Below are positions 33,728 to 42,836 of a stretch of 64,000 bases of DNA, in pieces. How positions within the stretch are numbered: the first letter of the stretch is position 1; each line of letters begins with the position of its first letter. The stretch comes from Bacillus sp. ISL-45 (GTDB taxonomy: Bacteria; Bacillota; Bacilli; Bacillales; Cytobacillaceae), in contig NZ_JAGGQQ010000019.1 in NCBI RefSeq assembly GCF_018613195.1, forward strand, positions 62,001 to 126,000. Reading direction: 5' to 3'. Under the pieces are notes generated by a model. The model did no database searches. It was given only the letters and a program-made list of their open reading frames with translations, and was not told the DNA's origin. A program made the position numbers and the translations under genes.

Positions 33728-34175
33728 CTTGTCCGAAGAAGGTGCATCTTCAGACAAGATGGAAGGGCAGAAGCGAAAAGCTGTCAGAAATCGAGGTGAC
33801 TACGGACAAAATTACGGTATAAACGCAAGATTTTGCCCGAAGTAGTGGCAGGTTCGGACAAAATTGAAGGCAACCAAGCAAAAGTTGTCCGAAGTAAGGG
33901 TAAGTTCGGACAAAATTACCGTACCAGGACAGGAAGTTGTCCGAAGAGGGTGCATCTTCAGACAAGATGGAAGGGCAGAAGCGAAAAGCTGTCAGAAACC
34001 GAGGTGACTTCGGACAAAATAGCGGTATAAACGTAAGATTTTGTCCGAAGTAGTGGCAGGTTTGGACAAAATTGAAGGCAATCAAGCAACAGTTGTCCGA
34101 AGTAAGGGTAAGTTCGGACAAAATTACTGGCCCAGGTCCAGGACAGGAAGTTGTCAGAAGCAAGTGTACGGAAAA
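33728..34175. repeat. 52-bp dyad repeat array with a 208-bp higher-order period
   Basis: About 8.4 units of 52 bp start with TTGTCCGAA or a variant. Four unit types (a-b-c-d) occur in the same order twice; equivalent landmarks are 208 bp apart (TGCATCTT at 33743 and 33951). Most units carry TTGTCCGAA...TTCGGACAA as a hyphenated dyad. The last unit type is 6 bp longer in the second copy. There are no unique spacers and no coding potential. Confidence 0.95.
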
Positions 34176-34325
34176 AGCAGAAGAGGGTTCGAATCTATTT
34201 AATTCTCCTTGTCCCAAATCATACTATAAAATATACGAACATACATTCCACTGATATACTTATCTATGTACAGCAAATGCGGGGTGGGAGCACCCATTCC
34301 TCACTTTCTTAGGAAAGGGGGTCCG

Positions 34326-34448
34326 CTGAAGGTTACGGACGAAGCAATGGACATAATGATTAATTTTGCTACTTTAGTCATTGCCGTCGGCGCATTAGGT
34401 ACTTCTTCAAATAAAAAAATGATCTACCCTGCAATCCACAATGTTTGA
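34326..34448 (+). CDS. Putative holin-like toxin peptide (type I toxin-like), CTG start
   Basis: Forty residues, LKVTDEAMDIMINFATLVI..., match the pattern of the small Bacillus Hol_Tox peptides (start, V-x-x-x-A, then one hydrophobic helix, then a Lys-rich tail). AGGAAAGGGGG (34311-34321) stands just upstream, but the start position is CTG (34326), where ATG is normal. The mRNA end forms a hairpin (feature at 34416). It may be a decayed toxin gene or one translated weakly. No antisense antitoxin promoter could be identified. Confidence 0.4.
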   Translation: MKVTDEAMDIMINFATLVIAVGALGTSSNKKMIYPAIHNV

Positions 34449-34466
34449 GTAGACCATTTCTTATCC
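34416..34466 (+). terminator. Hairpin at the end of the toxin-like gene
   Basis: AAATGATCTAC pairs with GTAGACCATTT (one A-C mismatch) across the stop codon. This position, overlapping the end of the coding region, is typical of the small toxin genes. Confidence 0.5.
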
Positions 34467-34581
34467 ATATTTGGCTGCTGCACGTCAAGCAGCTTGCTAT
34501 ACATTAAGTCTCCGGTAGCAGCCGGATGCTCTGTTACATTAATTGTACAGAATTTCAATCCTAAATCTAAATGGTTTTCTT

Positions 34582-34968
34582 TTACCTCTCAATAAAGAAG
34601 GTAACCACCACAAACAGGATAAACGCAATCAGCAGCAATGATCCGCCTACGATGAATAGGACCATCACCAATGTATCACCGAGGTTGAATGGGTTGATAT
34701 TGTACATCCACATTCCAATCGTTAGCCCAAGAGAACCGATCATCCCGGTGATAGAATGAATGGCTACTAGTTTTTTAGATTTGATTTGATAGTTTTTGTA
34801 AAAAATTCCCCAGGCGAATACGGATAGCCAGCCGACTAACAGGATGTGGGCGTGGATCGGGCGCATGGCATAGTCGCCGGCACCCGCCATATGTGAGCCC
34901 ATGAATGTTCCGATGAGTCCGAAAATCGCTGCAAATCGTATAAGCCGAATACTCCAAGTTTGTTCCAT
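34582..34968 (-). CDS. Four-helix membrane protein resembling oxidase subunit I fragments
   Basis: The 128-residue protein has four transmembrane helices with 'MRPIHAHILLVGWLSVFAWG', a His-x-His on helix 2 that recalls the haem-ligand region of haem-copper oxidase/NnrS-like proteins. It is far too short for an oxidase. It is the last gene of the MMPL-response regulator-kinase operon, 4 nt after the kinase stop. It may be an accessory or sensing subunit; the function is unknown. Confidence 0.65.
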   Translation of the reverse strand: MEQTWSIRLIRFAAIFGLIGTFMGSHMAGAGDYAMRPIHAHILLVGWLSVFAWGIFYKNYQIKSKKLVAIHSITGMIGSLGLTIGMWMYNINPFNLGDTLVMVLFIVGGSLLLIAFILFVVVTFFIER

Positions 34969-34972
34969 TTTT

Positions 34973-36367
34973 TTATTCCTCCGTCTGTTTTTCTTTAGGG
35001 AGCTTTATCGTAAAAGTCGTGCCTTTTTGAATCTCGCTCTCCACTTCAATTTTTCCATTGTGTAATTCAATGATATGTTTAACAATCGACAGGCCCAACC
35101 CGGTTCCGTCTTTCTTTCGCGCCGCATCGACACGGTAAAAGCGTTCGAAGATTTTTGAAGCTTGCTCCTTGTTCATGCCGATTCCGGTGTCCTTGAAGGT
35201 GACCGTGGCAGAATCGTCGTTTCCGAAAATTTGAATAAAAATACTGCCGCCAGTTTGATTGTATTTAATAGCATTCGTAAGCAGGTTGTCCCAGACCGTC
35301 ATTAAAAGTTCCGGGTCAGCGAGAATCGGGGCCGGGGGAAGAAGATAGGAGATTTCAATCTCCTTTTCCTCTAGCCGCCATTGATGCCTTCTGACCGTAT
35401 CCTTGATTTGTGTGTCAATCCTTGTGACGCCCAGCTTCATGGGATATGATTTTTGGTCCAGTGAGGTAAGAAGCAGAAGCTGCTTCGTTAAATTGGACAG
35501 CCGTTTCGATTCCTGGTCAATGATATCGACATACTCGAGGTGCTCCTCATCGAGCGCCTGGGTTTTTAACAGCTCTGCATATCCCTGGATATTCATCAAT
35601 GGTGACTGAAAATCATGCGATACATTATTGATGAAGGATTTCCGCGCTTCATCATTATGCTGCAATTGAACCTGCATTCTGCTGAAGCTTTCGGCAAGCT
35701 GGCCGATTTCATCGCTTCGGTGGATATTCAATGGGTAGTTAAAGTTTTCCCTGGTGATTTCCCTGGTGGCTTCTGTGAGCTTGGTGATCGGCTGGATCAG
35801 GTGTTTGGCAAACCAAATGACACCGCTGATACTGACGATTGAAACCGCGACGAAAAACCAGGCGAAAATAACATGGACGTCGGAAAATAACAATTTGTTA
35901 TTTGGTCTCAGGTACAAGCCATAGTCCTCCTCTCCAATCGTAAAGGGGACCCCAACGGTATTATCCAGTTGATTGGAAAAATGGCTCATCATCATCCATG
36001 GAGAGTTTGAATTGTCCATTCCATGGTAGATTTCCTTATTTTCAACCACATTTACTGCCTCATCTGGCAGGTTCTTTTTCGAAAAAGGTTCTCCAAAGAA
36101 GAACTCCTCGCCTGATTCACTTAGCACATAAAGTTGGTACCCCAGTTTGCTGATCGAATCGAGATAAGCCGTAAAACTTAAATGGGATGTTGAGTGCATT
36201 TGCTCAAGACTTGATGCGACCTCTTCGGCAACCCTTACGTTCTGTGAGTCAATCCTTTCTCTGGTTGAGGTCATATAGACCCAATTGGCCAGTATGAAGG
36301 CGATCACGATACTGATCCCTAGGATGAGAAGGGTTGCGATGATGAATTTCCGGTACAAAGTTTTCAT
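34973..36367 (-). CDS. Membrane sensor histidine kinase
   Basis: The 464-residue kinase has two transmembrane helices (about 10-30 and 168-190) flanking an extracellular sensor loop, then HAMP (about 190-243). HisKA has the phospho-acceptor in VSHDFQSPLMN, and HATPase shows N-box 'WDNLLTNAIKYN', GIGMNKEQ and GTGLGLSIVKHI. Its start overlaps the response regulator stop (ATGA on the minus strand), so the pair is translationally coupled. The signal is unknown; the neighbouring MMPL transporter suggests envelope or hydrophobic-compound stress. Confidence 0.92.
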   Translation of the reverse strand: MKTLYRKFIIATLLILGISIVIAFILANWVYMTSTRERIDSQNVRVAEEVASSLEQMHSTSHLSFTAYLDSISKLGYQLYVLSESGEEFFFGEPFSKKNLPDEAVNVVENKEIYHGMDNSNSPWMMMSHFSNQLDNTVGVPFTIGEEDYGLYLRPNNKLLFSDVHVIFAWFFVAVSIVSISGVIWFAKHLIQPITKLTEATREITRENFNYPLNIHRSDEIGQLAESFSRMQVQLQHNDEARKSFINNVSHDFQSPLMNIQGYAELLKTQALDEEHLEYVDIIDQESKRLSNLTKQLLLLTSLDQKSYPMKLGVTRIDTQIKDTVRRHQWRLEEKEIEISYLLPPAPILADPELLMTVWDNLLTNAIKYNQTGGSIFIQIFGNDDSATVTFKDTGIGMNKEQASKIFERFYRVDAARKKDGTGLGLSIVKHIIELHNGKIEVESEIQKGTTFTIKLPKEKQTEE

Positions 36368-37035
36368 TTCAATTCCTCGAGTCTGTAACCAATTCCACGG
36401 ATGGTCTGGATTTCAACTGTAGCTTGATGCTTTTTCAGCCGTTCCCGAATCCGGTTGATATGGGTGTTCAGCGTTTGCTCACTGCCCTCATAGTCAGCTC
36501 CCCAGGCCTGTTCAATCAATGACGCGCGGGGAGTGGTTTTATTGATCCGTGAGGCGAGGATGCTCAACAGCTCGAACTCCTTCAGAGGAAAAAGAATCGT
36601 TTCTTGATTGATTTCCACTTCAAAGCTGTTGCGGTCAATTTTCATATTCCCAGCCTGGATAAGCGAATCGATGACCCTCTGCATCCTCCGGAGGACAACG
36701 GCCACTCTGAATAAAAGCTCCTTTACTTCGAACGGTTTAACAATATAGTCCTCGCCGCCCGACAGGAATCCTTCTTCTTTATCGCTTAACTGGCCTTTTG
36801 CAGTAAGGAGGATGACAGGAATTTCCCAGTCATCAGTCAGGATTTTTGTCAGCTCGAACCCGTTCATCCCTGGCATCATCACATCAACAATCGCCAGGTC
36901 CACATTTTGTTTTTCAAGCAGGGATAAAGCTTCCTCAGCATCATTGGCTTTGAAAACCTGATATCCTTCCTGGGTTAAATGGATGGTCACGAGTCTTTGG
37001 ATATTCAGATCATCATCGACAACCAAAATTCTCAT
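36364..37035 (-). CDS. OmpR-family response regulator
   Basis: The 223-residue protein has a receiver domain (acidic DD at 7-8, phospho-acceptor in AIVDVMMPG, conserved Thr in LLTAKG and Lys in IVKPF). A C-terminal winged helix follows (about 128-222) with 'LKEFELLSILAS' and TLNTHINRIRERLKKHQ. It is partnered with the downstream kinase and lies 50 nt after the MMPL gene, so it probably controls this operon. Confidence 0.93.
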   Translation of the reverse strand: MRILVVDDDLNIQRLVTIHLTQEGYQVFKANDAEEALSLLEKQNVDLAIVDVMMPGMNGFELTKILTDDWEIPVILLTAKGQLSDKEEGFLSGGEDYIVKPFEVKELLFRVAVVLRRMQRVIDSLIQAGNMKIDRNSFEVEINQETILFPLKEFELLSILASRINKTTPRASLIEQAWGADYEGSEQTLNTHINRIRERLKKHQATVEIQTIRGIGYRLEELK

Positions 37036-37085
37036 TTTTTCAAGCCTCCTAAAAAGGGAATAAGAGAGGAGGCCCTCTCCATTCC

Positions 37086-39206
37086 TTAATGAATCTCCGG
37101 ACTGTTTTGCTTGTCTTTTTCAAAGAAAAGAATCAAGGCCGGCAGCAGCATGCCGCGGACAAGGAAGGTGTCGATCAGGATCCCGATCGCTACCATGAAT
37201 CCGAAAATGAACAGGTCGGCGATTGGCATCGTCGTCAGGGCTGCAAATGTTGCCGCCAAAATGATCCCTGCGGATGAAATAACACCGCCTGTATTTCGAA
37301 TCGCGATTTCCAGTGCTTCCTTCACTTTATGGTTTTGACATTCCTCAATAAAGCGGGACGCTAAAATTATATTATAATCGATTCCGAGTGCGACGAGGAA
37401 AATGAATGCATAGACCGGCACACGGGTGCTGATGGCATCATACCCAAACAGCACGTCGATCAGGAATATTCCGAGACCTAAAGCGGATACGTAGGAAAGC
37501 AGGATTGTTCCCATCATATAGATTGGCATCTTCAAGCGTCGAGTCAGAACAACGAGCAATCCAAGAATAAGGGCCGTTTCCAGCAGTACGATTTTGATAA
37601 TGTCGCCATTATTGTATTCACGCTCATCTACCAGCTTAGGTGTGACTCCGCTATAGTAAGCCTCAGCATCCAAACCTAAATCGTCAAGAATTTCTGGTGT
37701 TTTTTCCTGCAAATCCTCTATATAATCCATCGCCTCTACCGAGTATGGATTCATGGCGAGGGCGATGCTGAACTTGGCAGCTTCATTGTTTTCCGTTATT
37801 CCCGAAAAGCGGACAGATGCGATTTCCTCATCATCCTTCAGCTTCTCGGTGATTTCGATAGCATCTTCTTCAGTTAACGAGTTATCAGCTACTATCAAAA
37901 GTGTAGTAGGAGCTAGCTCACCTTTGTCATATCTCCGTTCCACTATTTCATAGCCAACTCGTGAAGGCAAATCTTCTGGGAAGCTTTTCACCATATCGAA
38001 TTCATATTCCAGATTGAATACGTTCAGAGCTGAAACAAACAGGAAAATCGCGACCAGACCGCCGGAAAGCCCGGGTTTGTTGACAACGAATCTGGCAATC
38101 GGTCCCCAAACACCATGCTTGACCTCTGTTTCAACACCATACTTAGGCACCTTCGGCCAGAAAGCCTTTCGTCCGAATAAAGTGAATAATGCAGGCACAA
38201 GTGTCACCGAAGCGAGCATGATGAAGAACATAGCTGTTCCGAAAATCGGGGCAAAGTTTTGATAATCGCGGAAATCTGCAAACAGCAGCACAAGCATCGC
38301 TGCCAATACCGTTCCTCCTGCAAAAAAGACCGGTTCACCTGTCGCACGCATTGCATGCTTCATGGCATCAAATTTATTCTCATAATGGTTCAGTTCTTCG
38401 CGGAAACGTGAGAATACAAATAAAGAATAATCAATAACGGCCGCGAAAAGCAGGATACTCATAATTGAGGTTGTCTGGTTATTGATTTCCAGTCCGCCTG
38501 CCCCCAAAAGCGCCACACTCTGGTTCACGACCTGATAGACAATGGCCGTCGCCAATAATGGAATGATCGCCAACAATGGCGAGCGATAGATCACAATCAG
38601 CAGGACAAGGATGATGCCGACCGTTGCTAGTAACAGCACGAAATCTGCCCGCTCAAAAAGCTTAATTGTATCACCAGAAATCCCGGCAGGACCTGTTATA
38701 TAGAAAGCTGTACTTTCTAGCTTGTCAGCAATACCTGTGCCAATTTCAGTTGCTTTATCATTGATTTCAGCATACTCATCATTGCCTAACCCTTGTTCAA
38801 GTTCCATCGGGACAATCATCGTTGTTTGGTCCTCGGAGATAAACCCACTTAGCGCCTGCGGCGGAAGGGAACGTGTGTCTACGATGTTTCTTATTCCTTC
38901 GATATTTTCTGAAATGATTCCATCAAGAATTTGATTCACTTCATCAAGATTAATGTCCCCGTTCTCGTTATGGAAAACGAGAATACCTGGAGTTCCCTGT
39001 TCCTTCGGGAAAAATTCCTCCGTTTTTTGCTGCGCGATGATGGACTTTGCTTCATCCGGCAGTGATTGAAAGTTGTTTATTTTGTAATTGCTAAGTTGCG
39101 GGCCTGCGCTTAAGCCAAGCATCAGCACCAGCCAGGCAATAATGGTAATCCACATCCCGCGTTTCGTTGAAACCCAGTCCGTGATGGAAAAAAGCATTTT
39201 CTTCAT
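37086..39206 (-). CDS. MMPL/RND-family transporter
   Basis: The 706-residue protein has 12 transmembrane helices arranged as 1+5 and 1+5, with two large extracellular loops. It carries MMPL signatures such as 'LLFAAVIDYSLFVFSRFREE' and FLVALGIDYNIILASRFIEE, with the Asp-Tyr relay pair in each half. These proteins export lipids or drugs using the proton gradient. It is the first gene of the operon with the two-component system and probably its main target. AGGGGGCC lies before the ATG. Confidence 0.92.
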   Translation of the reverse strand: MKKMLFSITDWVSTKRGMWITIIAWLVLMLGLSAGPQLSNYKINNFQSLPDEAKSIIAQQKTEEFFPKEQGTPGILVFHNENGDINLDEVNQILDGIISENIEGIRNIVDTRSLPPQALSGFISEDQTTMIVPMELEQGLGNDEYAEINDKATEIGTGIADKLESTAFYITGPAGISGDTIKLFERADFVLLLATVGIILVLLIVIYRSPLLAIIPLLATAIVYQVVNQSVALLGAGGLEINNQTTSIMSILLFAAVIDYSLFVFSRFREELNHYENKFDAMKHAMRATGEPVFFAGGTVLAAMLVLLFADFRDYQNFAPIFGTAMFFIMLASVTLVPALFTLFGRKAFWPKVPKYGVETEVKHGVWGPIARFVVNKPGLSGGLVAIFLFVSALNVFNLEYEFDMVKSFPEDLPSRVGYEIVERRYDKGELAPTTLLIVADNSLTEEDAIEITEKLKDDEEIASVRFSGITENNEAAKFSIALAMNPYSVEAMDYIEDLQEKTPEILDDLGLDAEAYYSGVTPKLVDEREYNNGDIIKIVLLETALILGLLVVLTRRLKMPIYMMGTILLSYVSALGLGIFLIDVLFGYDAISTRVPVYAFIFLVALGIDYNIILASRFIEECQNHKVKEALEIAIRNTGGVISSAGIILAATFAALTTMPIADLFIFGFMVAIGILIDTFLVRGMLLPALILFFEKDKQNSPEIH

Positions 39207-39596
39207 GAATATGGCCCCCTATGTTCTTTACTGAAATGAGTCGAACTTCAGCACTCTTTCCTGAGAAATCAAAATTACAGAATGAGCCCTGAACAATGAA
39301 CATCATAACCGATGAAAATAAACACAACCTCAACTTTCAGTTACAAATTACGGGGTTAGGAAAATAAAGGAATCTATCTGCCTGGAATAGAATGAATAAG
39401 GAGGGACGTAAACAGGAGCGAGGGCCAATCGTTTATAGCAAAAATACGGTTTGGATGTTTGGAAGTTCAGGAGAAGATATGTTTTTAGAAAACTAATCTC
39501 CTCTTTTGTTGGAGCACCTATGATGATCATGTCTAAAACAGGTGGCAGCGCTCTCTAAAAACTATAGTGCATTTCAAAGATTTGGAGGGAAATGGA
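39207..39596. other. Divergent intergenic region between the MMPL operon and the next gene
   Basis: It must contain the operon promoter. I saw no clear repeat suitable as a response-regulator site and no gene. The base composition is AT-rich. Confidence 0.4.
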
Positions 39597-40208
39597 ATGA
39601 TGCACGATACTAAAAATGAATTACCTACTGGATTCGAGATGGAAATAAATGCACCCTATTCATTAAATTACTTAATAATGATCCAAAACATTTATCTAAA
39701 CAGCAAAAATACAGAAGGAGAAAGACTGTTATTTCCTTATGTGAATAGTTCAACGTGGGGACTTTTAGAGGGAGAATTCGAAGAAACTTTTACTGAAGTC
39801 TGGAAGGTAGCTGTCGATAAGAATTCCCAGGATCATATGTATGATCACAATGGAGTATTTCATCTGGACAATGAATTATATCAAAAGTTGTTTTATAAAA
39901 ATGAAGCAGGTGCATTCGGATACTCAGAAAGTGTGAAGTTCTTTTTAGCCTGGTGGAGCGAGATTCATGGAAAGATCGCCATTGAAGGCGTGTTTGATCA
40001 TGACAGAATGGATAAGGTTTATAGGGAGTTATCTGAATCTATAAAGATCAATAAACGATTAAGAATTCATTTGAGCTATGATAACCCCGTCTTAACTGGA
40101 AGAAGTGAACGTTCGTGGTATGCAGTGGTGCCTATAGAGGATGTTTTTATACATAAAAGACGACCAGAGTTACTATCAAATCTATTAAATAGTTGTAAAA
40201 GTATATGA
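39597..40208 (+). CDS. Hypothetical cytoplasmic protein
   Basis: The ATG at 39597 (or 39600) follows TTGGAGGGA. The ~203-residue acidic protein has no signal peptide or membrane segment. Its motifs (LPTGFEMEINAPYSLNYLIM, 'SVKFFLAWWSEIHGKIAI', RSWYAVVPIEDVF) do not identify a family for me. It is the first gene of the AT-rich accessory stretch. Confidence 0.6.
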   Translation: MMHDTKNELPTGFEMEINAPYSLNYLIMIQNIYLNSKNTEGERLLFPYVNSSTWGLLEGEFEETFTEVWKVAVDKNSQDHMYDHNGVFHLDNELYQKLFYKNEAGAFGYSESVKFFLAWWSEIHGKIAIEGVFDHDRMDKVYRELSESIKINKRLRIHLSYDNPVLTGRSERSWYAVVPIEDVFIHKRRPELLSNLLNSCKSI

Positions 40209-40284
40209 TTGCTTAAGCAGGACTTAACTTTATAAGTTGATGATTTATATGGCAAAGTACCAAGTGATGATAAGGAGTGGGGTA

Positions 40285-40557
40285 ATGAATACGGTTAGAC
40301 GCTGGATCATCGCAGTTATTCTATTTTTATTTGCAGCATTATTATTTAACAAAGGGTTAGATTTAAGGTCTCTTGGAACAAATGTTGATGGCGATGGCAT
40401 TGGAGTATATTTTTTTGCCATTGAGATAAATGACAGAGTACCGGAGGAAAGAATCCCATCTTATGCAAGTGGATTTTTTATATCGAGCTTTCTTGTCTTT
40501 ATTATTTCTAGTTTATTCGTATGGATGAATTTGAATTCAGGAAATAAACAACGGTGA
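40285..40557 (+). CDS. Small two-TM hypothetical protein
   Basis: The ATG at 40285 follows TAAGGAGTGGGG; the upstream in-frame ATGs have no site. The 90-residue protein has two membrane helices (about 6-24 and 62-82) and a short acidic extracellular loop (NVDGDGIGVYFFAIEINDR). No family recognised. Confidence 0.6.
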   Translation: MNTVRRWIIAVILFLFAALLFNKGLDLRSLGTNVDGDGIGVYFFAIEINDRVPEERIPSYASGFFISSFLVFIISSLFVWMNLNSGNKQR

Positions 40558-40681
40558 AGTGATTCCTTTTCCTGACAAGGGAGTTAATTTTTAATCAATT
40601 TAGAGAAAAAAGCGTTAACCTTTTTGATTAAAATGAAACGTTTACTTAAATAAAACGTAGTTAATTAAAGGGGGAAAGTTC

Positions 40682-41125
40682 ATGAAAAGGATAGTATATA
40701 TGTTATTTTTATTAGTTCCATTTATTATAATGGGTTGCAGTCAAAATGACGAAAAGTTTGATCATACGGCACTTAAAAAAGAATTAAAAGAAGAAGGGAT
40801 CGCCCCAAAGCTTCCGACGAAATTTCCAGTGACCATAGTAAGTTACGAACGAGTTTCCCCTCCTCACGAAACAAATATTAACGAGGTGATCTTCAAAGGG
40901 GAAGAGGGAGGAATGCAGTTTTCATTGACTATTCAACCACCGCCAGTGGAATACCATTTCGAGGGATACGAAGTGACCGTTAACGGTAACGACGGTTTCT
41001 TTATAGAAGGACCTGGAGCTTCGATTCATTGGACGGATGGCGATTATCATTACATCTTGACATCCTATTCAGAAGAAAACGGAACCAAGGAAATAATGGT
41101 TGAAACAGCCGAGTCCTTTCGATAA
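40682..41125 (+). CDS. Hypothetical lipoprotein
   Basis: The 147-residue protein has a lipobox (FIIMGC, C19). Its extracellular domain ends with 'FIEGPGASIHWTDGDYHYIL' and VETAESF, a pattern like the DUF4367-type domain that follows anti-sigma and germination lipoproteins. Assignment to that family is tentative. GGGGGAAAG precedes the ATG. Confidence 0.65.
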   Translation: MKRIVYMLFLLVPFIIMGCSQNDEKFDHTALKKELKEEGIAPKLPTKFPVTIVSYERVSPPHETNINEVIFKGEEGGMQFSLTIQPPPVEYHFEGYEVTVNGNDGFFIEGPGASIHWTDGDYHYILTSYSEENGTKEIMVETAESFR

Positions 41126-41283
41126 AAAAAGCATCCTTGGTCAATAACCTGGTGCTGAGATGATTAACGGCCTTTCTTTTTGAACTCCTTATTGAAAAAA
41201 ATGCCGTAAAGCTTTATTTGGGAAGAGACAGTAACTTTAAATTTTAAATGCAAGAAACCTTATAAACACTGAAGGGGGAAACG

Positions 41284-41805
41284 ATGAGAAGAATACAATT
41301 TGGTATTGCACTTATTGTAATAATAGTGGCGTCCGCTTTTTTATATTTAGAGAATAGTAAAAAGAATAATTCTTTTTCAACACCGGAAGAAGCATTAAGT
41401 AATGTTAAAAATCCCACAATTGATGTTTTGGAAATCATTGATACAAAGCTCTACGATCGTGTTGCGTATGTTTTTTACTATTCAGAAGCAGGTGAAACGC
41501 CTAAGAACTACTTAGCCGCAGCAAAGATAAAAGAGAATAAACAGGGCTGGCGTTTTGATGAAATAATTGGTGTTGGAAATATTGATCAAAGTAATGCGGG
41601 AATGGTCTCAGGCAAGGATGATTACATAGTCGGATTTGCCACAAAAGAAGTAGATAAAGTGCATTTTGGAAGTCTTGAGGCTAAATTGATCACGATGGAT
41701 AAGAAAGATATGAAAGCATTTTTATTTCACGGTGTAGAACCTGATTTAATGAGTCAAGCTGATTTCAAATATTTTGATAAAGAGGGCAACGAATTACCTT
41801 ATTAA
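41284..41805 (+). CDS. Hypothetical membrane-anchored protein
   Basis: The 173-residue product has one N-terminal helix (about 6-24) and an exported domain with 'YDRVAYVFYYSEAGETPKNY', LAAAKIKENKQGWRFDEIIG and a C-terminal ELPY. Its layout parallels the protein at 5912-6457. GAAGGGGGAAACG precedes the ATG. Function unknown. Confidence 0.65.
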   Translation: MRRIQFGIALIVIIVASAFLYLENSKKNNSFSTPEEALSNVKNPTIDVLEIIDTKLYDRVAYVFYYSEAGETPKNYLAAAKIKENKQGWRFDEIIGVGNIDQSNAGMVSGKDDYIVGFATKEVDKVHFGSLEAKLITMDKKDMKAFLFHGVEPDLMSQADFKYFDKEGNELPY

Positions 41806-41814
41806 GAAATAACG

Positions 41815-41847
41815 GGAGAGTTTTTCCAGGAGGATAAACGCTCTTTT
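41815..41847 (+). terminator. Probable terminator (GGATTAACGC family)
   Basis: AGAGTTTTTCC pairs imperfectly with GGATAAACGCTCT, followed by TTTT. Confidence 0.5.
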
Positions 41848-42051
41848 TATAAAATTCTGCGATCTGTATCATCTAATTTGGCTGGCAGAGAGTTAAAATC
41901 TATCCTTACTTATTGAATATACGGGTCCTCCCTTTAAAAATTGCTGTCGAAAGCGATCTGGTTCATCTTGCTCTTTTTAATTGGAAAATGGTAGTCAATC
42001 TTGTAATTGTGCTATAAACATATTAAATAACTTCAAAGGGGCCTATAAAAG

Positions 42052-42651
42052 GTGATTTCGATAAAAGATGGAAAAATTACCGTAAGCAAACGAAATGCTT
42101 TACTAATGTTATTTGTCATACTGCTTCTTTATTTTGCATGGAATTACCAGGATATTAGATTATGGTTTCATTCAGTGACTTTAGAAGGTGAGAAATATAC
42201 AAGTGTACAACAGATAAGTGATGATTTGAATTTCGTTTATCAAGGTAAATATAAGATAGATGATGTTGGAGAATGGACCATTGATAAAGACTTCATTAAT
42301 GATTTATTAGAAGATGATCGAAGAACGCTGCTAAGATTTTCTCACTCAAGCGGGAATAAACTATTGCAAATTAGTTTTACAGATGTCCATACCATAAGTG
42401 GTATTAATTTGAGTTATAAGGAAGTATTAACCCGCGAAGCTGTTAGCATATTGTATTTTCTATCCCAGAGAGAATTGATGGAAGATATAAAAGCAGTGCA
42501 ATTTTTCTATCATCCAAACTTTGGCCCTTTAGCTATGGTGGGGGGCGAGAACATTATTATTCCGTTGGATGAGTTTGAGAAAGAGTTGCAAGAAAATAAA
42601 GGAAATTCTATTGAGGAAAGCTTAACGAAAATACAATTGAGTTTTTACTAA
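42052..42651 (+). CDS. Hypothetical membrane-anchored protein
   Basis: The GTG start at 42052 follows AAAGGGGCC. The 199-residue protein has a short cytoplasmic segment, one transmembrane helix (about 16-32) and an exported alpha/beta domain ('EKYTSVQQISDDLNF', FFYHPNFGPLAMVGGENIII). No family recognised. It is a single gene with a terminator. Confidence 0.6.
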   Translation: MISIKDGKITVSKRNALLMLFVILLLYFAWNYQDIRLWFHSVTLEGEKYTSVQQISDDLNFVYQGKYKIDDVGEWTIDKDFINDLLEDDRRTLLRFSHSSGNKLLQISFTDVHTISGINLSYKEVLTREAVSILYFLSQRELMEDIKAVQFFYHPNFGPLAMVGGENIIIPLDEFEKELQENKGNSIEESLTKIQLSFY

Positions 42652-42736
42652 TTAATCTAAGAGTACCATGCTGGACAAACGGGAAGGATTTCAGTAATTC
42701 AGCAATAGTCGTGAAAAAGTGCACTTAAACATAACG

Positions 42737-42772
42737 TGCGTTGATTCAGAAAGAATTAACCGCCTTTTTTTT
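42737..42772 (+). terminator. Terminator (GGATTAACGC family)
   Basis: GCGTTGATTC and GAATTAACCGC pair around AGAAA with one bulge, followed by eight T's. Confidence 0.7.
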
Positions 42773-42836
42773 GATTTCATTGAGCTAATCCAGCAGGATT
42801 GTTGAAAAAAAGGAACTTGTTGGGGGAGTTAATATT

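Noticed and set aside
33728-34175. CRISPR array
   Set aside because: Units are contiguous 52-bp repeats with no unique spacers, and no cas genes are near.
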